A DNA stretch of 64,000 nucleotides from Streptomyces sp. TP-A0874 (GTDB taxonomy: Bacteria; Actinomycetota; Actinomycetes; Streptomycetales; Streptomycetaceae): contig NZ_BBZK01000003.1 in the NCBI RefSeq assembly GCF_001748085.1, positions 434,001 to 498,000 of the forward strand, read 5' to 3'. Below, one piece after another: positions 52,876 through 63,831 of the stretch. A model generated the notes under the pieces. It ran no database searches, was not told the DNA's origin, and saw nothing but the letters and a program-made list of their open reading frames with translations. A program made the translations under genes and the position numbers. Position 1 is the stretch's first letter. Every line of letters begins with the position of its first letter.

Positions 52876-54470
52876 CGGGAACTCCTGTCCATGGTCATCA
52901 GCCGCATCAGGCTCTCCTGGGTCGCTTCCGCAGCGGACACCTCGCCCGTCAGCCGGCCCGCGGCCATCGCGTAGATCCGGTCGCACAGGCCGAGCAGCTC
53001 CGGCAGTTCGGAGGAGATGAGGAGCACGGCCTTGCCGGCGGCGGCGAGTTCGGCGATGACCGTGTAGATCTCGTACTTCGCCCCGACGTCGATGCCGCGC
53101 GTCGGCTCGTCGAGGATGAGCACCTCCGGACCTGCGAAGATCCACTTGCTGAGGACGACCTTCTGCTGGTTGCCACCGCTGAGCCGGCCGGTCCGCTCGA
53201 AGACGCTCGGCGTCTTGATGTTCATGGTCCGCCGGAACCGCTCGGCGACCCGGGTCTCCTCGTGCTCGTCGACGACGCCGTGGCCGGCCACCTTCGGCAG
53301 CGCCGCCAGTGAGACGTTGCGGCTCACCAGCGCGCCGAGGTCCAGCCCGTAGCGCTTGCGGTCCTCGGTGACGTAGGCGAGGCCGTGGCCGACCGCCTCG
53401 GAGACGGTGCGGGTGGATACCTCACGGCCGTGCAGCAGCACCCGGCCACCCGAGTAGCGCCCGTAGGAACGGCCGAAGACGCTCATCGCCAGCTCGGTGC
53501 GGCCGGCGCCGATGAGCCCCGCGAGGCCGACGATCTCTCCCGGGCGGACCTCCAGGGAAACCCCGTCGACGACCTTGCGGCGCTGGTCGATGGGGTGTCG
53601 CACGCTCCAGTCGGAGATCGCGAAGGCGGTCTCGGAGGAGTCGGCTCCGCCGTAGGGGGTGCGGGGCGGGAAGCGGTGGTCGAGGTCGCGGCCGACCATG
53701 GCGCGGATGATCCGGTCCTCCGAGACCGAGGGATCCGAATCGGCGCGCTGCCGGACGGTGAGGGTCTCGATCGCCCGGCCGTCACGGAGCACGGTCACCC
53801 GGTCGGCGACCTTCCGGATCTCGTTCAGCTTGTGCGAGATGAGGATGGAGGAGATGCCCTGCCGCTTGAACTCCAGGATGAGTTCGAGGAGTTTCGCGCT
53901 GTCCTCGTCGTTCAGGGCGGCGGTCGGCTCGTCCAGGATGAGCAGCTCGACCTCCTTGGCGAGCGCCTTCGCGATCTCCACCAACTGCTGTTTGCCGACC
54001 CCGAGATCGGCCACCCTGGTCTGCGGCGGGTCGCTGAGCCCGACCCGGCCCAACAGTTCGGCCGCGTGGCCCAGGGTGTCGTTCCACCTGATGATCCCTC
54101 GGGTGGCGTGCTCGTTGCCGAGGAAGATGTTCTCCGCGACGGAGAGGTAGGGGACGAGCGCCAGCTCCTGGTGGATGATGACGATGCCCCGCCGCTCGCT
54201 GTCCCGGATGTTCCTGAACGCGCACGGCCGACCGCGGAAGAACATCTCCCCCTGGTAGCTGCCGTGCGGGTGGACGCCGCTGACCACCTTCATCAGCGTC
54301 GACTTGCCGGCGCCGTTCTCCCCGCAGACCGCGTGCACCTCGCCCTGCAGCACCGTCAGGTCCACTTCGCTGAGCGCCCGCACACTGGGGAAGCTCTTGG
54401 TGATCGCGCGCATCTCGAGCACCGGCTCGACCGCCGGCCCCGGACCTGCGCCGCCGTCCGTCTCGCTCAT
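52872..54470 (-). CDS. mmsA: Multiple-sugar ABC transporter ATPase (tandem)
   Basis: A fused double ABC ATPase of 532 aa. Site 1 has Walker [10 protein letters not shown], a DLGVGKQQ signature and [11 protein letters not shown]; site 2 has [18 protein letters not shown] and [14 protein letters not shown]. This is the CUT2 arrangement (GguA/XylG/MmsA). It lies 12 bp after chvE. Confidence 0.94.
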   Translation of the reverse strand: MSETDGGAGPGPAVEPVLEMRAITKSFPSVRALSEVDLTVLQGEVHAVCGENGAGKSTLMKVVSGVHPHGSYQGEMFFRGRPCAFRNIRDSERRGIVIIHQELALVPYLSVAENIFLGNEHATRGIIRWNDTLGHAAELLGRVGLSDPPQTRVADLGVGKQQLVEIAKALAKEVELLILDEPTAALNDEDSAKLLELILEFKRQGISSILISHKLNEIRKVADRVTVLRDGRAIETLTVRQRADSDPSVSEDRIIRAMVGRDLDHRFPPRTPYGGADSSETAFAISDWSVRHPIDQRRKVVDGVSLEVRPGEIVGLAGLIGAGRTELAMSVFGRSYGRYSGGRVLLHGREVSTRTVSEAVGHGLAYVTEDRKRYGLDLGALVSRNVSLAALPKVAGHGVVDEHEETRVAERFRRTMNIKTPSVFERTGRLSGGNQQKVVLSKWIFAGPEVLILDEPTRGIDVGAKYEIYTVIAELAAAGKAVLLISSELPELLGLCDRIYAMAAGRLTGEVSAAEATQESLMRLMTMDRSSR

Positions 54471-54482
54471 GGCCCCGCCTCC

Positions 54483-55613
54483 CTACCGGCTCAGCTGAGC
54501 GGATGTGTAGTAGCCGTCCTTCACCAGCAGGTCGGTGTTGGAGCGGTCGATGCTCACCGGCTGCAGCAGGTACGCGGGCACCACCTTCTTGTTGTTGTCG
54601 TAGGAGGTGGTGTCGTTGACCTCGGGCCTGCCGCCGGTCAGCAGGGCGTCGGCCATCTGCACGGTCGCTCCCGCGAGCTTCCGGGTGTCCTTGTAGACGG
54701 TCTGGGTCTGCTCGCCGGCGATGATGGACTTCACCGAGGCCAGTTCGGCGTCCTGACCGGTCACGACCGGGTAGGGCTGCTGCGCGGTGCCGTAGCCGAC
54801 GCTCTTGAGCGCGGACAGCACACCGATGGATATGCCGTCGTAGGGGGAGAGGACGGCGTCCACCTTGGCCGAGGTGTACGACTTGCTCAGCAGGTCGTCC
54901 ATGCGTTTCTGGGCGGCTCCGCCGCTCCAGCGGAGGGTGGTGATCTGGTTGAGCTGGGTCTGCCGGCTCCGGACCACCAGGCGGCCGCTGTCCAGGTAAG
55001 GCTTCAGCACGCTCATCGCGCCGTCGAAGAAGAAGCGGGTGTTGTTGTCGTCCGGTGACCCGGCGAACAGCTCGATGCTGAGCGGCTCCTTCCGGCCGTC
55101 GTCGTCCTTCTTCTTCGTCAGGCCCAGCTTGTCGACGATGTAGCGGCCCTGGATCTGTCCGACTTTGAAGTTGTCGAAGGTCGCGTAGTAGTCGACGTGC
55201 TCGCTGCCCATCAGCAGCCGGTCGTAGGCGATGACCGGGATGTCGGCGTCCGCGGCCCGGTCGAGCACGTTGGTGAGCGCACCGCTGTCGATCGCGGCGA
55301 TCACGATCAGCCGGTGCCCTTTGGCGATCATGTTCTCGATCTGGGAGACCTGCTCGTCGACGTCGTCGTTGCCGAACTGCAGATCCGTTCGGTAGCCCTT
55401 GGCCTCGAACTGCTTGGCCATGTTCCTGCCGTCGGCTATCCACCGTTCGGAGGACTTGGTGGGCATCGCCAGTCCGATGGTGCCGCCGTGGGACCCCTCC
55501 GCGGCGCGCCGACTGTCCCGCCCGACACCGTTGGCGTTCTGCCCGCAAGCGGTCAGGGGCAACACCAGCAGTGCGGCGACCGCCACCGCGCCCAGGGTTC
55601 GCATCGGGTGCAT
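54483..55613 (-). CDS. chvE: ChvE-type sugar-binding lipoprotein
   Basis: A periplasmic-binding-protein-type sugar receptor of 376 aa, lipid-anchored in this Gram-positive. The signal ends in [46 protein letters not shown] and [17 protein letters not shown] match ChvE of the ChvE-GguAB multiple monosaccharide importer. ATG 55613 follows GGAGGG. Substrates in relatives include arabinose, galactose, xylose and glucose. Confidence 0.92.
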   Translation of the reverse strand: MHPMRTLGAVAVAALLVLPLTACGQNANGVGRDSRRAAEGSHGGTIGLAMPTKSSERWIADGRNMAKQFEAKGYRTDLQFGNDDVDEQVSQIENMIAKGHRLIVIAAIDSGALTNVLDRAADADIPVIAYDRLLMGSEHVDYYATFDNFKVGQIQGRYIVDKLGLTKKKDDDGRKEPLSIELFAGSPDDNNTRFFFDGAMSVLKPYLDSGRLVVRSRQTQLNQITTLRWSGGAAQKRMDDLLSKSYTSAKVDAVLSPYDGISIGVLSALKSVGYGTAQQPYPVVTGQDAELASVKSIIAGEQTQTVYKDTRKLAGATVQMADALLTGGRPEVNDTTSYDNNKKVVPAYLLQPVSIDRSNTDLLVKDGYYTSAQLSR

Positions 55614-55644
55614 GGTCAACCTTTCCCTCCTTCACATCGCAAGA

Positions 55645-56649
55645 TCAGGGGTTCTGGGGGACCGGAAAGCGCCGCAGCGTCCCCGGAAGCCGGGAGCCGA
55701 GCGGCGACATACCGGCCTCCGCGCCGTGCCGGGCGAGCAGGTCGAGGACGAGCCGCCCCCGGCGCACCCGCTCCCGGGCCGATCGCAGCGCCACCTCGCG
55801 CAGCTGCTCGCCGTACGGGTAGAGGCCGGGCGCTCTGCTCAGCCCGAACTTGAGGTAGATCGGCGCACCGCGCCGGATCAGCTCGGCCGCGTCGTACATC
55901 CGCACATAGCCCCCGAGGTCGTCCGGGGCCTCGAGGTAGAAGTCCATCGGCGCCCGGCTGAGCCGGCGGATCTCGGTGAGGTGCTCCAGGGTCAGGTCGG
56001 AGGGGATGTTGATCGAGTCCGCGCCGAGCTGCTCCCAGAGCGTGTAGGAGACCGCGTTGACCGGTCCGACCAGCGCGGACACCTTGAAGGTGAGGTCGGG
56101 CGGCAGCCCGCCCCGCTCCCGCAGCCGGTGCAGCACCCACAGCACCCCTTCGTCCGCGACGAGAAGGCAGCGCACGCCGAGCTCCGCGGCCCGCAGCGCG
56201 TCCTCCACGCAGCCGGCCAGCGCGGCCTGCCCGCGCGCGCGGAGGCCCGCGCCACCCGAGGTGGTACGGGTGGCGGCTCCGATGTCCCAACTGCCGCGCG
56301 GGCCCGTGAACAGGCACAGCTCCACACCGTGCTCCGCGCAGCCCGCCACCATCTCGCTGACCTCCTGGTCGGTCAGCATCCACACTCCGCTGCCCTGACT
56401 GACCCGATGGACCGGGACGGACAGTCGGGCAGCCTCGTCGAGCACGGCCGCGAGCACCTCGGGCCCCTCCACGGACGGAACTTCGGTACGCCAACGGCCG
56501 CCGTCCGGGAACGTGTGCCGGGAGGCTTCGGCGGGGTCGTCCACCGGCACGGGGAGACCGAGCAGGGCGAGGCCGGCCGCGCCCGGACGCCGCTGTGGGG
56601 AGCGGTGGGTTCGGCGCTGTGGATCGGGGGGCTCGAAACGATCGGACAC
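55645..56649 (-). CDS. U32-peptidase-like TIM-barrel protein
   Basis: A 334-aa protein. SVPVHRVSQGSGVWMLTDQEV, FTGPRGSWDIGAA, SALVGPVNAVSYTLWEQLGADSINIPSDLT and YLKFGLSRAPGLYPYGEQL resemble the U32 peptidase/radical-independent hydroxylation (YhbU/RlhA) family, but the catalytic features are not clear. GTG 56649 follows GGAGGAG. It lies between the dehydrogenase and the binding-protein gene, so it may act on a sugar-derived substrate. Function is unknown. Confidence 0.65.
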   Translation of the reverse strand: MSDRFEPPDPQRRTHRSPQRRPGAAGLALLGLPVPVDDPAEASRHTFPDGGRWRTEVPSVEGPEVLAAVLDEAARLSVPVHRVSQGSGVWMLTDQEVSEMVAGCAEHGVELCLFTGPRGSWDIGAATRTTSGGAGLRARGQAALAGCVEDALRAAELGVRCLLVADEGVLWVLHRLRERGGLPPDLTFKVSALVGPVNAVSYTLWEQLGADSINIPSDLTLEHLTEIRRLSRAPMDFYLEAPDDLGGYVRMYDAAELIRRGAPIYLKFGLSRAPGLYPYGEQLREVALRSARERVRRGRLVLDLLARHGAEAGMSPLGSRLPGTLRRFPVPQNP

Positions 56650-56858
56650 AGGACTCCTCCGGCCTGGACTGTGGGCTCTCGGGGGCTGGTCGAGCGAGCG
56701 TGTCGTACGGTTCGGTGTCTGGTCGGCGGCGGGACCCCGCCGGGGCACGGAGCAGGGAGAGTGGAGCCCGGCCGGGTCGACCCGTGGATCGGGTGCTGCG
56801 CGGCGCCCGGTTTCCGGATGCCCCACGGCGGGCCCGGCCGGGCCGACGCAGCCGGGGC

Positions 56859-57875
56859 TCAGGGAAGCAGCAGTACCTTTCCCACCTCCTCGTCGCCGCC
56901 GCCCACCAGGGCGACGGCCTCCGCGTACTGTTCCAACCGGAGTTCATGGGTGATCAGCGCTGCGGGGGAGAGCAGGCCCGAGGTGAACATCCGCACCGCG
57001 TGGGACCAGGCTCGGGAGGAAGCACCGAACACCCCGTGCACCGCGAGCTGGTTCACCGCCAGCAGCGCCGGATCGAGCCCCTCGGCGCCGGGGCCCGGGA
57101 TGCCGGTGAGCACCAGCCTTCCGCCCCGGCGGGCCAGCCGGGCGGCAGCGGCGGCGCTGCCGCCCGCGCCGGCGGTCTCCACCACCAGGTCGTAGCCGCC
57201 CGCCGACTCCTCGGCGGCGGCCGGGCAGGTCTCCGTGGCCCCGAACCGCTCCGCCTGCCGGGCCCGCGCCAGCCGCGGGTCGACGACCAGCAGCGCCGCG
57301 GGGGAGGAGGCGGCGAGGAACTGCACGGCCAGCAGCCCCAGGGTGCCGGCGCCCACCACCGCGATCCGCTCCCCGGGCCGGGGCCGGGCCGCCAGCGTGG
57401 CAGCGGCGACGACGGCGGCCGGCTCCAGGAGGGCGGCGGCCCGCAGGTCGGCGTCCTCCCCGAGGAGGTGGAGCAGCCGGGCGGGCAGGGTGAGGGTGTC
57501 GGCGAAGGCGCCGGGCAGGGTGAAGCCGGTCTCGGCGTAGCCGCCCGTGCAGAGCGAGGTCGCCCCCGCCCGACAGCGCTCGCACTGCCCGCAGTTGTGG
57601 AAGCCCTCCCCGACGACCCGGCGGCCGACCAGCGACCGGCAGACGCCGTCCCCGACGGCCAGCACGGTGCCGGACCACTCGTGGCCGGGTACGAGCGGAT
57701 AGCGGACGTAGGCCGACGGCCGCCTGCCCTCGAACACCTCGCGGTCGCTGCCGCAGACACCGGCCGCCGCGACCCGGACGAGCGCCTGGCCGGGCCCCGG
57801 TGCCCGCGGCTCGTAGGGGATCGTCCGATGCTCCCCCGGAGCCTCCAGGAGCACCGCTCGGCCCCGGCCCGTCAC
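56859..57875 (-). CDS. Zinc-dependent alcohol/sugar dehydrogenase
   Basis: A medium-chain dehydrogenase of 338 aa. GVCGSDREVF has the catalytic zinc Cys; PLVPGHEWSG the His; structural zinc Cys are in NCGQCERCRAGATSLC. The cofactor motif is VVGAGTLGLLAVQFLA, and the family suits polyol or L-threonine/galactitol-type substrates. GTG 57875 overlaps the enolase stop (GTGA), so the genes are coupled. Confidence 0.9.
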   Translation of the reverse strand: MTGRGRAVLLEAPGEHRTIPYEPRAPGPGQALVRVAAAGVCGSDREVFEGRRPSAYVRYPLVPGHEWSGTVLAVGDGVCRSLVGRRVVGEGFHNCGQCERCRAGATSLCTGGYAETGFTLPGAFADTLTLPARLLHLLGEDADLRAAALLEPAAVVAAATLAARPRPGERIAVVGAGTLGLLAVQFLAASSPAALLVVDPRLARARQAERFGATETCPAAAEESAGGYDLVVETAGAGGSAAAAARLARRGGRLVLTGIPGPGAEGLDPALLAVNQLAVHGVFGASSRAWSHAVRMFTSGLLSPAALITHELRLEQYAEAVALVGGGDEEVGKVLLLP

Positions 57876-59029
57876 CGCTGCTCCCTCTTCTCCCAGCCCT
57901 CGGCCCACAGATCGAACCTGGCCCGGCGCTGCGGGAGTTCGGCCGCGGCGGCCACGTCCAACTCCACGCCGAGTCCCGGCCCCTGAGGCAGCTCGAAATA
58001 GCCGTCGACCACCTCCGGAGCACCTCGCACCAGCTGCTTCACCTCGGCGTCGGCGAAGTCGTTGAAGTGCTCAAGCACCTTGAAGTTGGGGGTGCAACCG
58101 GCCACTTGGAGCGATGCGGCGGTGAGTACGGCCCCGCCCACGTTGTGTGGTGCGACCAGGACGTAGTGCGTCTCGGCGGTGGCCGCCAGCTTCCGGGTCT
58201 CGCCGATGCCCCCGAGATGGCCGACGTCCGGCTGGATGATGTCGGCCGCCTGCGACTCGAAGAGTTCACGGAACTCGATCCGGTCGTGGATCCGTTCGCC
58301 GGTGGCGATCGGCAGCCGGGTCCGCTCGGCGACCTTGGCGAGCGCCCTGAGGTTCTCCGGCGGTACCGGCTCCTCCAGCCAGGACGGCCGGAACGGCTCC
58401 AGCTCCGCGGCGAGCCGGACCGCCGTAGCGGGGTTGAAGCGGCCGTGCATCTCGACCATCAACTCGGCATCCGGACCGATGGCGTCCCGTACCGCCTCGA
58501 CGAGCGAGAGCGAACGCAGCGTCTCCTCCCGGTCCAGCTCGAAGCGCCCGGTGCCGAACGGGTCGAGCTTGAGCGCCCGGTAGCCGCGCTCGACCACCCG
58601 GCGGGCCGCGGCGTGGAACGCCTCCGGAGTCCGCTCGACGGTGTACCAGCCGTTCGCGTAGGCCTTCACGCGCTCCGTCACCCGGCCGCCCAGCAACTGC
58701 CACACCGGCACGCCGAGCGCCTTGCCCTTGATGTCCCAGCAGGCCGTCTCCACACAGGCGATGCCGGACATCACGATCTCGCCGGCGCGCCCGTAGTCGC
58801 CGTACTTCATCCGCCGCACCAGGTCCTCGACCGCGAACGGGTCGGAGCCGGCGATGTGGTTGGCCTCCGCCTCCCGGAGGTAGCCGAGCAGGGCGTCGGT
58901 GCGGCCCAGCATCCGGGTCTCGCCGACCCCGGAGAGCCCTTCGTCGGTGTGGACCCGCACATACGTCAGGTTGCGCCAGGGGGTGCCCACCACATGGGTG
59001 CTGATTCCGGTGATGCGCACAGCGGCCAT
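57872..59029 (-). CDS. Enolase-superfamily dehydratase (galactonate dehydratase-like)
   Basis: A mandelate racemase/muconate lactonizing-type enzyme of 385 aa. The capping domain starts ITGISTHVVGTPW; the barrel carries ALKLDPFGTG, metal ligands in VEMHGRFNPATAV, in WLEEPVPPENL and in IATGERIHDR, the Asp of IIQPDVGHLGG and the His of VLVAPHNVGG. The HGR motif matches the D-galactonate dehydratase group, but a related aldonate is possible. ATG 59029 or GTG 59020 is the start. It heads a six-gene sugar operon. Confidence 0.88.
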   Translation of the reverse strand: MAAVRITGISTHVVGTPWRNLTYVRVHTDEGLSGVGETRMLGRTDALLGYLREAEANHIAGSDPFAVEDLVRRMKYGDYGRAGEIVMSGIACVETACWDIKGKALGVPVWQLLGGRVTERVKAYANGWYTVERTPEAFHAAARRVVERGYRALKLDPFGTGRFELDREETLRSLSLVEAVRDAIGPDAELMVEMHGRFNPATAVRLAAELEPFRPSWLEEPVPPENLRALAKVAERTRLPIATGERIHDRIEFRELFESQAADIIQPDVGHLGGIGETRKLAATAETHYVLVAPHNVGGAVLTAASLQVAGCTPNFKVLEHFNDFADAEVKQLVRGAPEVVDGYFELPQGPGLGVELDVAAAAELPQRRARFDLWAEGWEKREQR

Positions 59030-59044
59030 CCCTTGCGTTCGACA

Positions 59045-59103
59045 TTTCGGCAACCGTTCGAAACGCTGCCGCGAACGTAGTGACCGGCCGCGAGAGGTGT
59101 CAA
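59045..59103 (-). promoter_or_regulatory. Promoter of the sugar operon with a candidate operator
   Basis: TTGACA (59103-59098) and TACGTT (59079-59074) are 18 bp apart. Between -10 and start, TTTCG and CGAAA form a dyad with a 9-bp spacer (59045-59063). It may be the site for the IclR at 47.3 kb or another regulator. Confidence 0.5.
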
Positions 59104-59270
59104 TGAGGCGGTGGAAGCCGGGAGTCGGCCATCCCAGCCCCGCTGGCCCGGCGTAGGACGGCGGACGGCCCGGAGGGGACGCGGGCCGGGCCGGCCCGTG
59201 ACCGCTGCCGACTTCCCGCGGGGGCGGCCGACAGGACGGGAACGGCGGCGCCAGGTTGACCAGGAGGAGC

Positions 59271-60311
59271 TCAGGAGGGGGCGGTGATCCGCTGGTAGGC
59301 GATCTCCGCCAGTCGGTGCTGACCGTCCTTGTTCGGGTGGAACCAGTCCCAGGTGCTGAGCTGCCTGCCGGTGAAGCGGTAGGCGTGGACGGCGCCGTCG
59401 TCGTACCGGCACAGCCGGTCCTCCGCGCAGACGGACTCCAGCACCTCGTTGTACGCCACCACCCGGTCGGACACCTCCTGCCGCCGCTCGGCGGACGCGC
59501 GATCCGTGGCGTCCGGATCCTTGAGGATCGACTGGCAGATGCCGAGCTGCCAGATCTGCTTGCCGACGGGGTCGGCTCGCCCCTCGGACCAGAGCCGCTT
59601 GAGGTCGGGCACGCTGGCGACGTACACCTCCGTGCCCGGCAGCGACTTCCGCAGCGACTTCAGGGCCGAGGAGAAGGAGGCGCGGAAGTCGTCGACCGAG
59701 GTCATCCTGGAGGTGCTCTTCTGACAGGCGTCGTTGGAGCCCATCGTCACCGTCACCAACTGCGGCCGGTGCGGGACCACCTTCTCCAGTTGGTCGGGGA
59801 GCTCCTTCATCAGGGCGCCCGAGCGCGCGTAGTTCCAGCTCCTCCCCTCGGGGGAGGTGAGCAGCCGCTGGGCCAGCGACCGGACGTTCTTGTCCGTACC
59901 GGTCGACCAGGAGACCTCCGGGCAGTCGACGAGCACATCGCAGGCGTCGAATCCGCGGGTGATCGAGTCCCCCACGGCGGCGATCGACTCCGGCTCTGGG
60001 TCCCACTCCGTCGGCGGAGAGGTGAAGTGCTCGGGGGCCGGTTCCCTCGGGGCGGGGTTCTGCGGCTCGGGATCCTCGGTGGGCGGTTCGGTCGTCGGCG
60101 CCTCGGAGGGCTCGTGGCGGGGTTTCTCCGCCGGCGCCTGCTGCGCTCCGTGCTCGTCGGAGCTGCCCCCGGAGCCGCAGCCGGTGAGCACGGTGACCGC
60201 GGTGACCAGGGCCAGGGCGGCGGTGCGGCGCCTGCGACCGCCCCGGGCCGGAGCGGCGTCGGAACCGGTGCGTGGGGAGACCGTCCGCGAGCGCTCCAGG
60301 TTCCGCCGCAT
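59271..60311 (-). CDS. SGNH-hydrolase lipoprotein
   Basis: A 346-aa secreted esterase/lipase-type hydrolase. The signal has an Arg-rich start and lipobox LTGC near residue 35; a Pro/Glu/Thr-rich linker (PSEAPTTEPPTEDPEPQNP) precedes the SGNH domain. Block I is AVGDSITRGFDAC, block III TMGSNDACQ, and block V WDWFHPNKDGQHRLA. ATG 60311 follows GGAGGGAGAAGGG. Substrate is unknown. Confidence 0.88.
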   Translation of the reverse strand: MRRNLERSRTVSPRTGSDAAPARGGRRRRTAALALVTAVTVLTGCGSGGSSDEHGAQQAPAEKPRHEPSEAPTTEPPTEDPEPQNPAPREPAPEHFTSPPTEWDPEPESIAAVGDSITRGFDACDVLVDCPEVSWSTGTDKNVRSLAQRLLTSPEGRSWNYARSGALMKELPDQLEKVVPHRPQLVTVTMGSNDACQKSTSRMTSVDDFRASFSSALKSLRKSLPGTEVYVASVPDLKRLWSEGRADPVGKQIWQLGICQSILKDPDATDRASAERRQEVSDRVVAYNEVLESVCAEDRLCRYDDGAVHAYRFTGRQLSTWDWFHPNKDGQHRLAEIAYQRITAPS

Positions 60312-60917
60312 CGCCCTTCTCCCTCCGGTTGGCCCGGCCGCCGCCTTCCCGGCCGGAACGTGCTCTGTGCTCGCCGACTTCCTCGCGGCGTGGTTCATGT
60401 GGGTTCTGTGGTATTCCGGCGTCCATTGTCGCCGCTGGTCCGTCTGTCCTGCCTGGCCCGCCTGATCCGACTGGTCCGGCATGCCCTGCTTCATTTGTTT
60501 TTGACGAGTGGAACCGCCCTGGAGTTCCCCTGTACGGAGGTCCCGGGACGCCCCGGAGAGTGAAGCTTCCGTGATATCCACTCCGGAGCGACGCCAGGCC
60601 GCCCGGGGAGCGGCGGAGCGCGGTAGTTTCTCCTTCGTGGCATTCGGATCGCCGCGCCGCGAGGGCGGCGGCCCGGAGGCCGGTCGACCCGGACCCGGTC
60701 CACAGGATTCCGACCGGGTGCCGGTTCACCGCATCACGCTCCATACTGCCCGTCCATCGAAGAACTCCCGATACCAGCCCGGTCCGGATCTCCTGGATCT
60801 GGTGGGAAAGTCTTTTCTGGGGCAGAATGTCGGGTGCTGTGATGCTGTCCTGGGCACGACCGGTACGGGCACGAGGCCGCTGGGGAAGGTGACCCTCGTT
60901 CCACATCTGGAGGTCCG
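60312..60917. other. 606-bp region between SGNH and DUF3145 genes
   Basis: I see no supported gene. The minus-strand frame of the SGNH gene stays open upstream and contains a Gln/Asp-rich stretch, but without a start site. TTTCTCC (60626-60637) and other short AT-rich patches may hold promoters for the divergent DUF3145 gene. Confidence 0.4.
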
Positions 60918-61412
60918 GTGACGACATGTGGAGTTCTGTACGTGCACTCCGCACCGCGTGCGCTGTGCCCGCACGTCGAATGGGCTGTGGCCGGGGTCCT
61001 CGGCGCACGCGTCAACCTGGACTGGATCAGACAACCCGCCTCTCCCGGCACTTGGCGCACCGAGCTCTCCTGGCGCGGTGAACCGGGCATGGCCTCCAAG
61101 ATGGCGTCAGCGCTGCGGGGCTGGCACCTGCTGCGCTTCGAAGTGACCGCCGAGCCCTCCCCGACCTCCGAGGGCGAGCGCTACAGCTCTACCCCCGACC
61201 TGGGGATCTTCCACGCCGTCACCGGAATCCACGGGGACATCCTGATCCCGGAAGACCGCCTGCGCGCGGCCCTCGCCCGCTCCCGGCGGGGGGAGAGCGA
61301 GCTGGAGAGCGAGCTGGCCAAACTCCTCGGCAAGCCCTGGGACGACGAGCTGGAGCCGTTCCGCCACGCCGGAGAGGGCGCTCCGGTCCGCTGGCTTCAC
61401 CAAGTCGTCTAG
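60918..61412 (+). CDS. DUF3145-domain protein
   Basis: A 164-aa actinobacterial protein, MTTCGVLYVHSAPRALCPHVEWAVAGVL, with WRTELSWRGEPGMASKMASALRGWHLLRFEVT and a helical C-terminus. GTG 60918 follows TGGAGG. DUF3145 is conserved in actinobacteria and of unknown role. It lies in the usual place near fabF and acpP. Confidence 0.92.
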   Translation: MTTCGVLYVHSAPRALCPHVEWAVAGVLGARVNLDWIRQPASPGTWRTELSWRGEPGMASKMASALRGWHLLRFEVTAEPSPTSEGERYSSTPDLGIFHAVTGIHGDILIPEDRLRAALARSRRGESELESELAKLLGKPWDDELEPFRHAGEGAPVRWLHQVV

Positions 61413-61421
61413 CGTCCCAAC

Positions 61422-62303
61422 ATGACGCAGAACAACACCTCGGTAGCAGTCCTCGGCACCGGCATCATGGGGGCGGCCATGGCCCGCAACCTGTGCCGGG
61501 CCGGGATGGACGTCCGCGTGTGGAACCGGACCCTCGCCAGAGCCGAACCGCTGGCGGCCGACGGCGCCCGGGTCGCCGACGCCCCCGCCACGGCGGTGGA
61601 GGACGCCGACGTCGTGCTGACCATGCTCTTCGACGGTCCGGTCACCCTGGAGACGATGCGCGCCGCCGCCCCCGCACTGCGGCCCGGCGCGGCATGGCTC
61701 CAGTCGAGCACCGCCGGGCTGCAGGCGGTGCGCCAACTCGCCGGCTTCGCGGCCGAACGGGGCCTCGCCTTCTTCGACGCCCCGGTCCTCGGTACCCGGC
61801 AGCCCGCGGAGAGCGGTGAGCTGATCGTCCTCGCCGCCGGACCGCAGAGCGCCCGCCCCACCGTCGCCCCCGTCCTGGAGACCATCGGCAGCCGTACCGT
61901 CTGGACCTCGGACGACGGGGCGAGCGGCGCCGCCAGCCGGCTCAAACTCGTCTGCAACAGCTGGGTGCTGGCGTTGAACAACGCCACCGCCGAGGCGCTC
62001 GCGCTGGCCGAGGGGCTGGGCGTGGAGCAGCGGGCCTTCCTCGACGCGGTCGCGGACGGACCGCTGGACTGCGGCTACCTCCGAGCCAAGGCGGCGACCA
62101 TCCGAGGCGGCGAGTACTCCCCGGACTTCACCGTGCGCACGGCGGCCAAGGACGCCCGGTTGATCGTGGAGGCGGCCGAGGCCGCCGGGGTCTGGCTGGG
62201 TTTGGCCGAGGCCGGTGCCGAGCGCTTCCGGCGGGCCACCGAGCGGGGCCACGGCGGACAGGACATGGCCGCCTCCTATTTCGCCAGCTTCGGCGGGAGC
62301 TGA
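61422..62303 (+). CDS. NAD(P)-dependent oxidoreductase of the 6PGDH/HIBADH family
   Basis: A beta-hydroxyacid dehydrogenase-like protein of 293 aa. The cofactor motif is VLGTGIMGAAMARNLCRAGMDVRVWNRT, the central part carries FDAPVLGTRQPAESGELIVLAAG, and KLVCNSWVLALNNATAEAL has the catalytic Lys position. ATG 61422 lies 9 bp past the DUF3145 stop. Substrate is unknown; glyoxylate or semialdehyde reduction are family roles. Confidence 0.88.
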   Translation: MTQNNTSVAVLGTGIMGAAMARNLCRAGMDVRVWNRTLARAEPLAADGARVADAPATAVEDADVVLTMLFDGPVTLETMRAAAPALRPGAAWLQSSTAGLQAVRQLAGFAAERGLAFFDAPVLGTRQPAESGELIVLAAGPQSARPTVAPVLETIGSRTVWTSDDGASGAASRLKLVCNSWVLALNNATAEALALAEGLGVEQRAFLDAVADGPLDCGYLRAKAATIRGGEYSPDFTVRTAAKDARLIVEAAEAAGVWLGLAEAGAERFRRATERGHGGQDMAASYFASFGGS

Positions 62304-62413
62304 CCTCCGTCGCCCGGCCGGCGGCCCGTACAGCCCCCGTCCACCCGGTGACACCGGCACCCCGGCGCGTGCGCGCGGTAGCCGCCCGGCCCCGGCTCGG
62401 CGGAGCACGAAGA

Positions 62414-62458
62414 CGGCTCGGCCCGGCCCCCCCCCAGACGGAGGGCCGGGCCGAGCCG
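62414..62458. terminator. Hairpin between the oxidoreductase and fabF
   Basis: cggctcggcccggccc (62414-62429) pairs with its complement at 62443-62458 around a 13-nt loop, between convergent genes. Confidence 0.75.
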
Positions 62459-62476
62459 GTGTCAGCGGCGGGGGCG

Positions 62477-63763
<1,287 letters not shown>

Positions 63764-63831
63764 AGGAATTCTGTCTCCACGTATCAGAGGTGCTGGAGCC
63801 GCCACCGGTTGGGTGGCGACGAACGCTTCGC

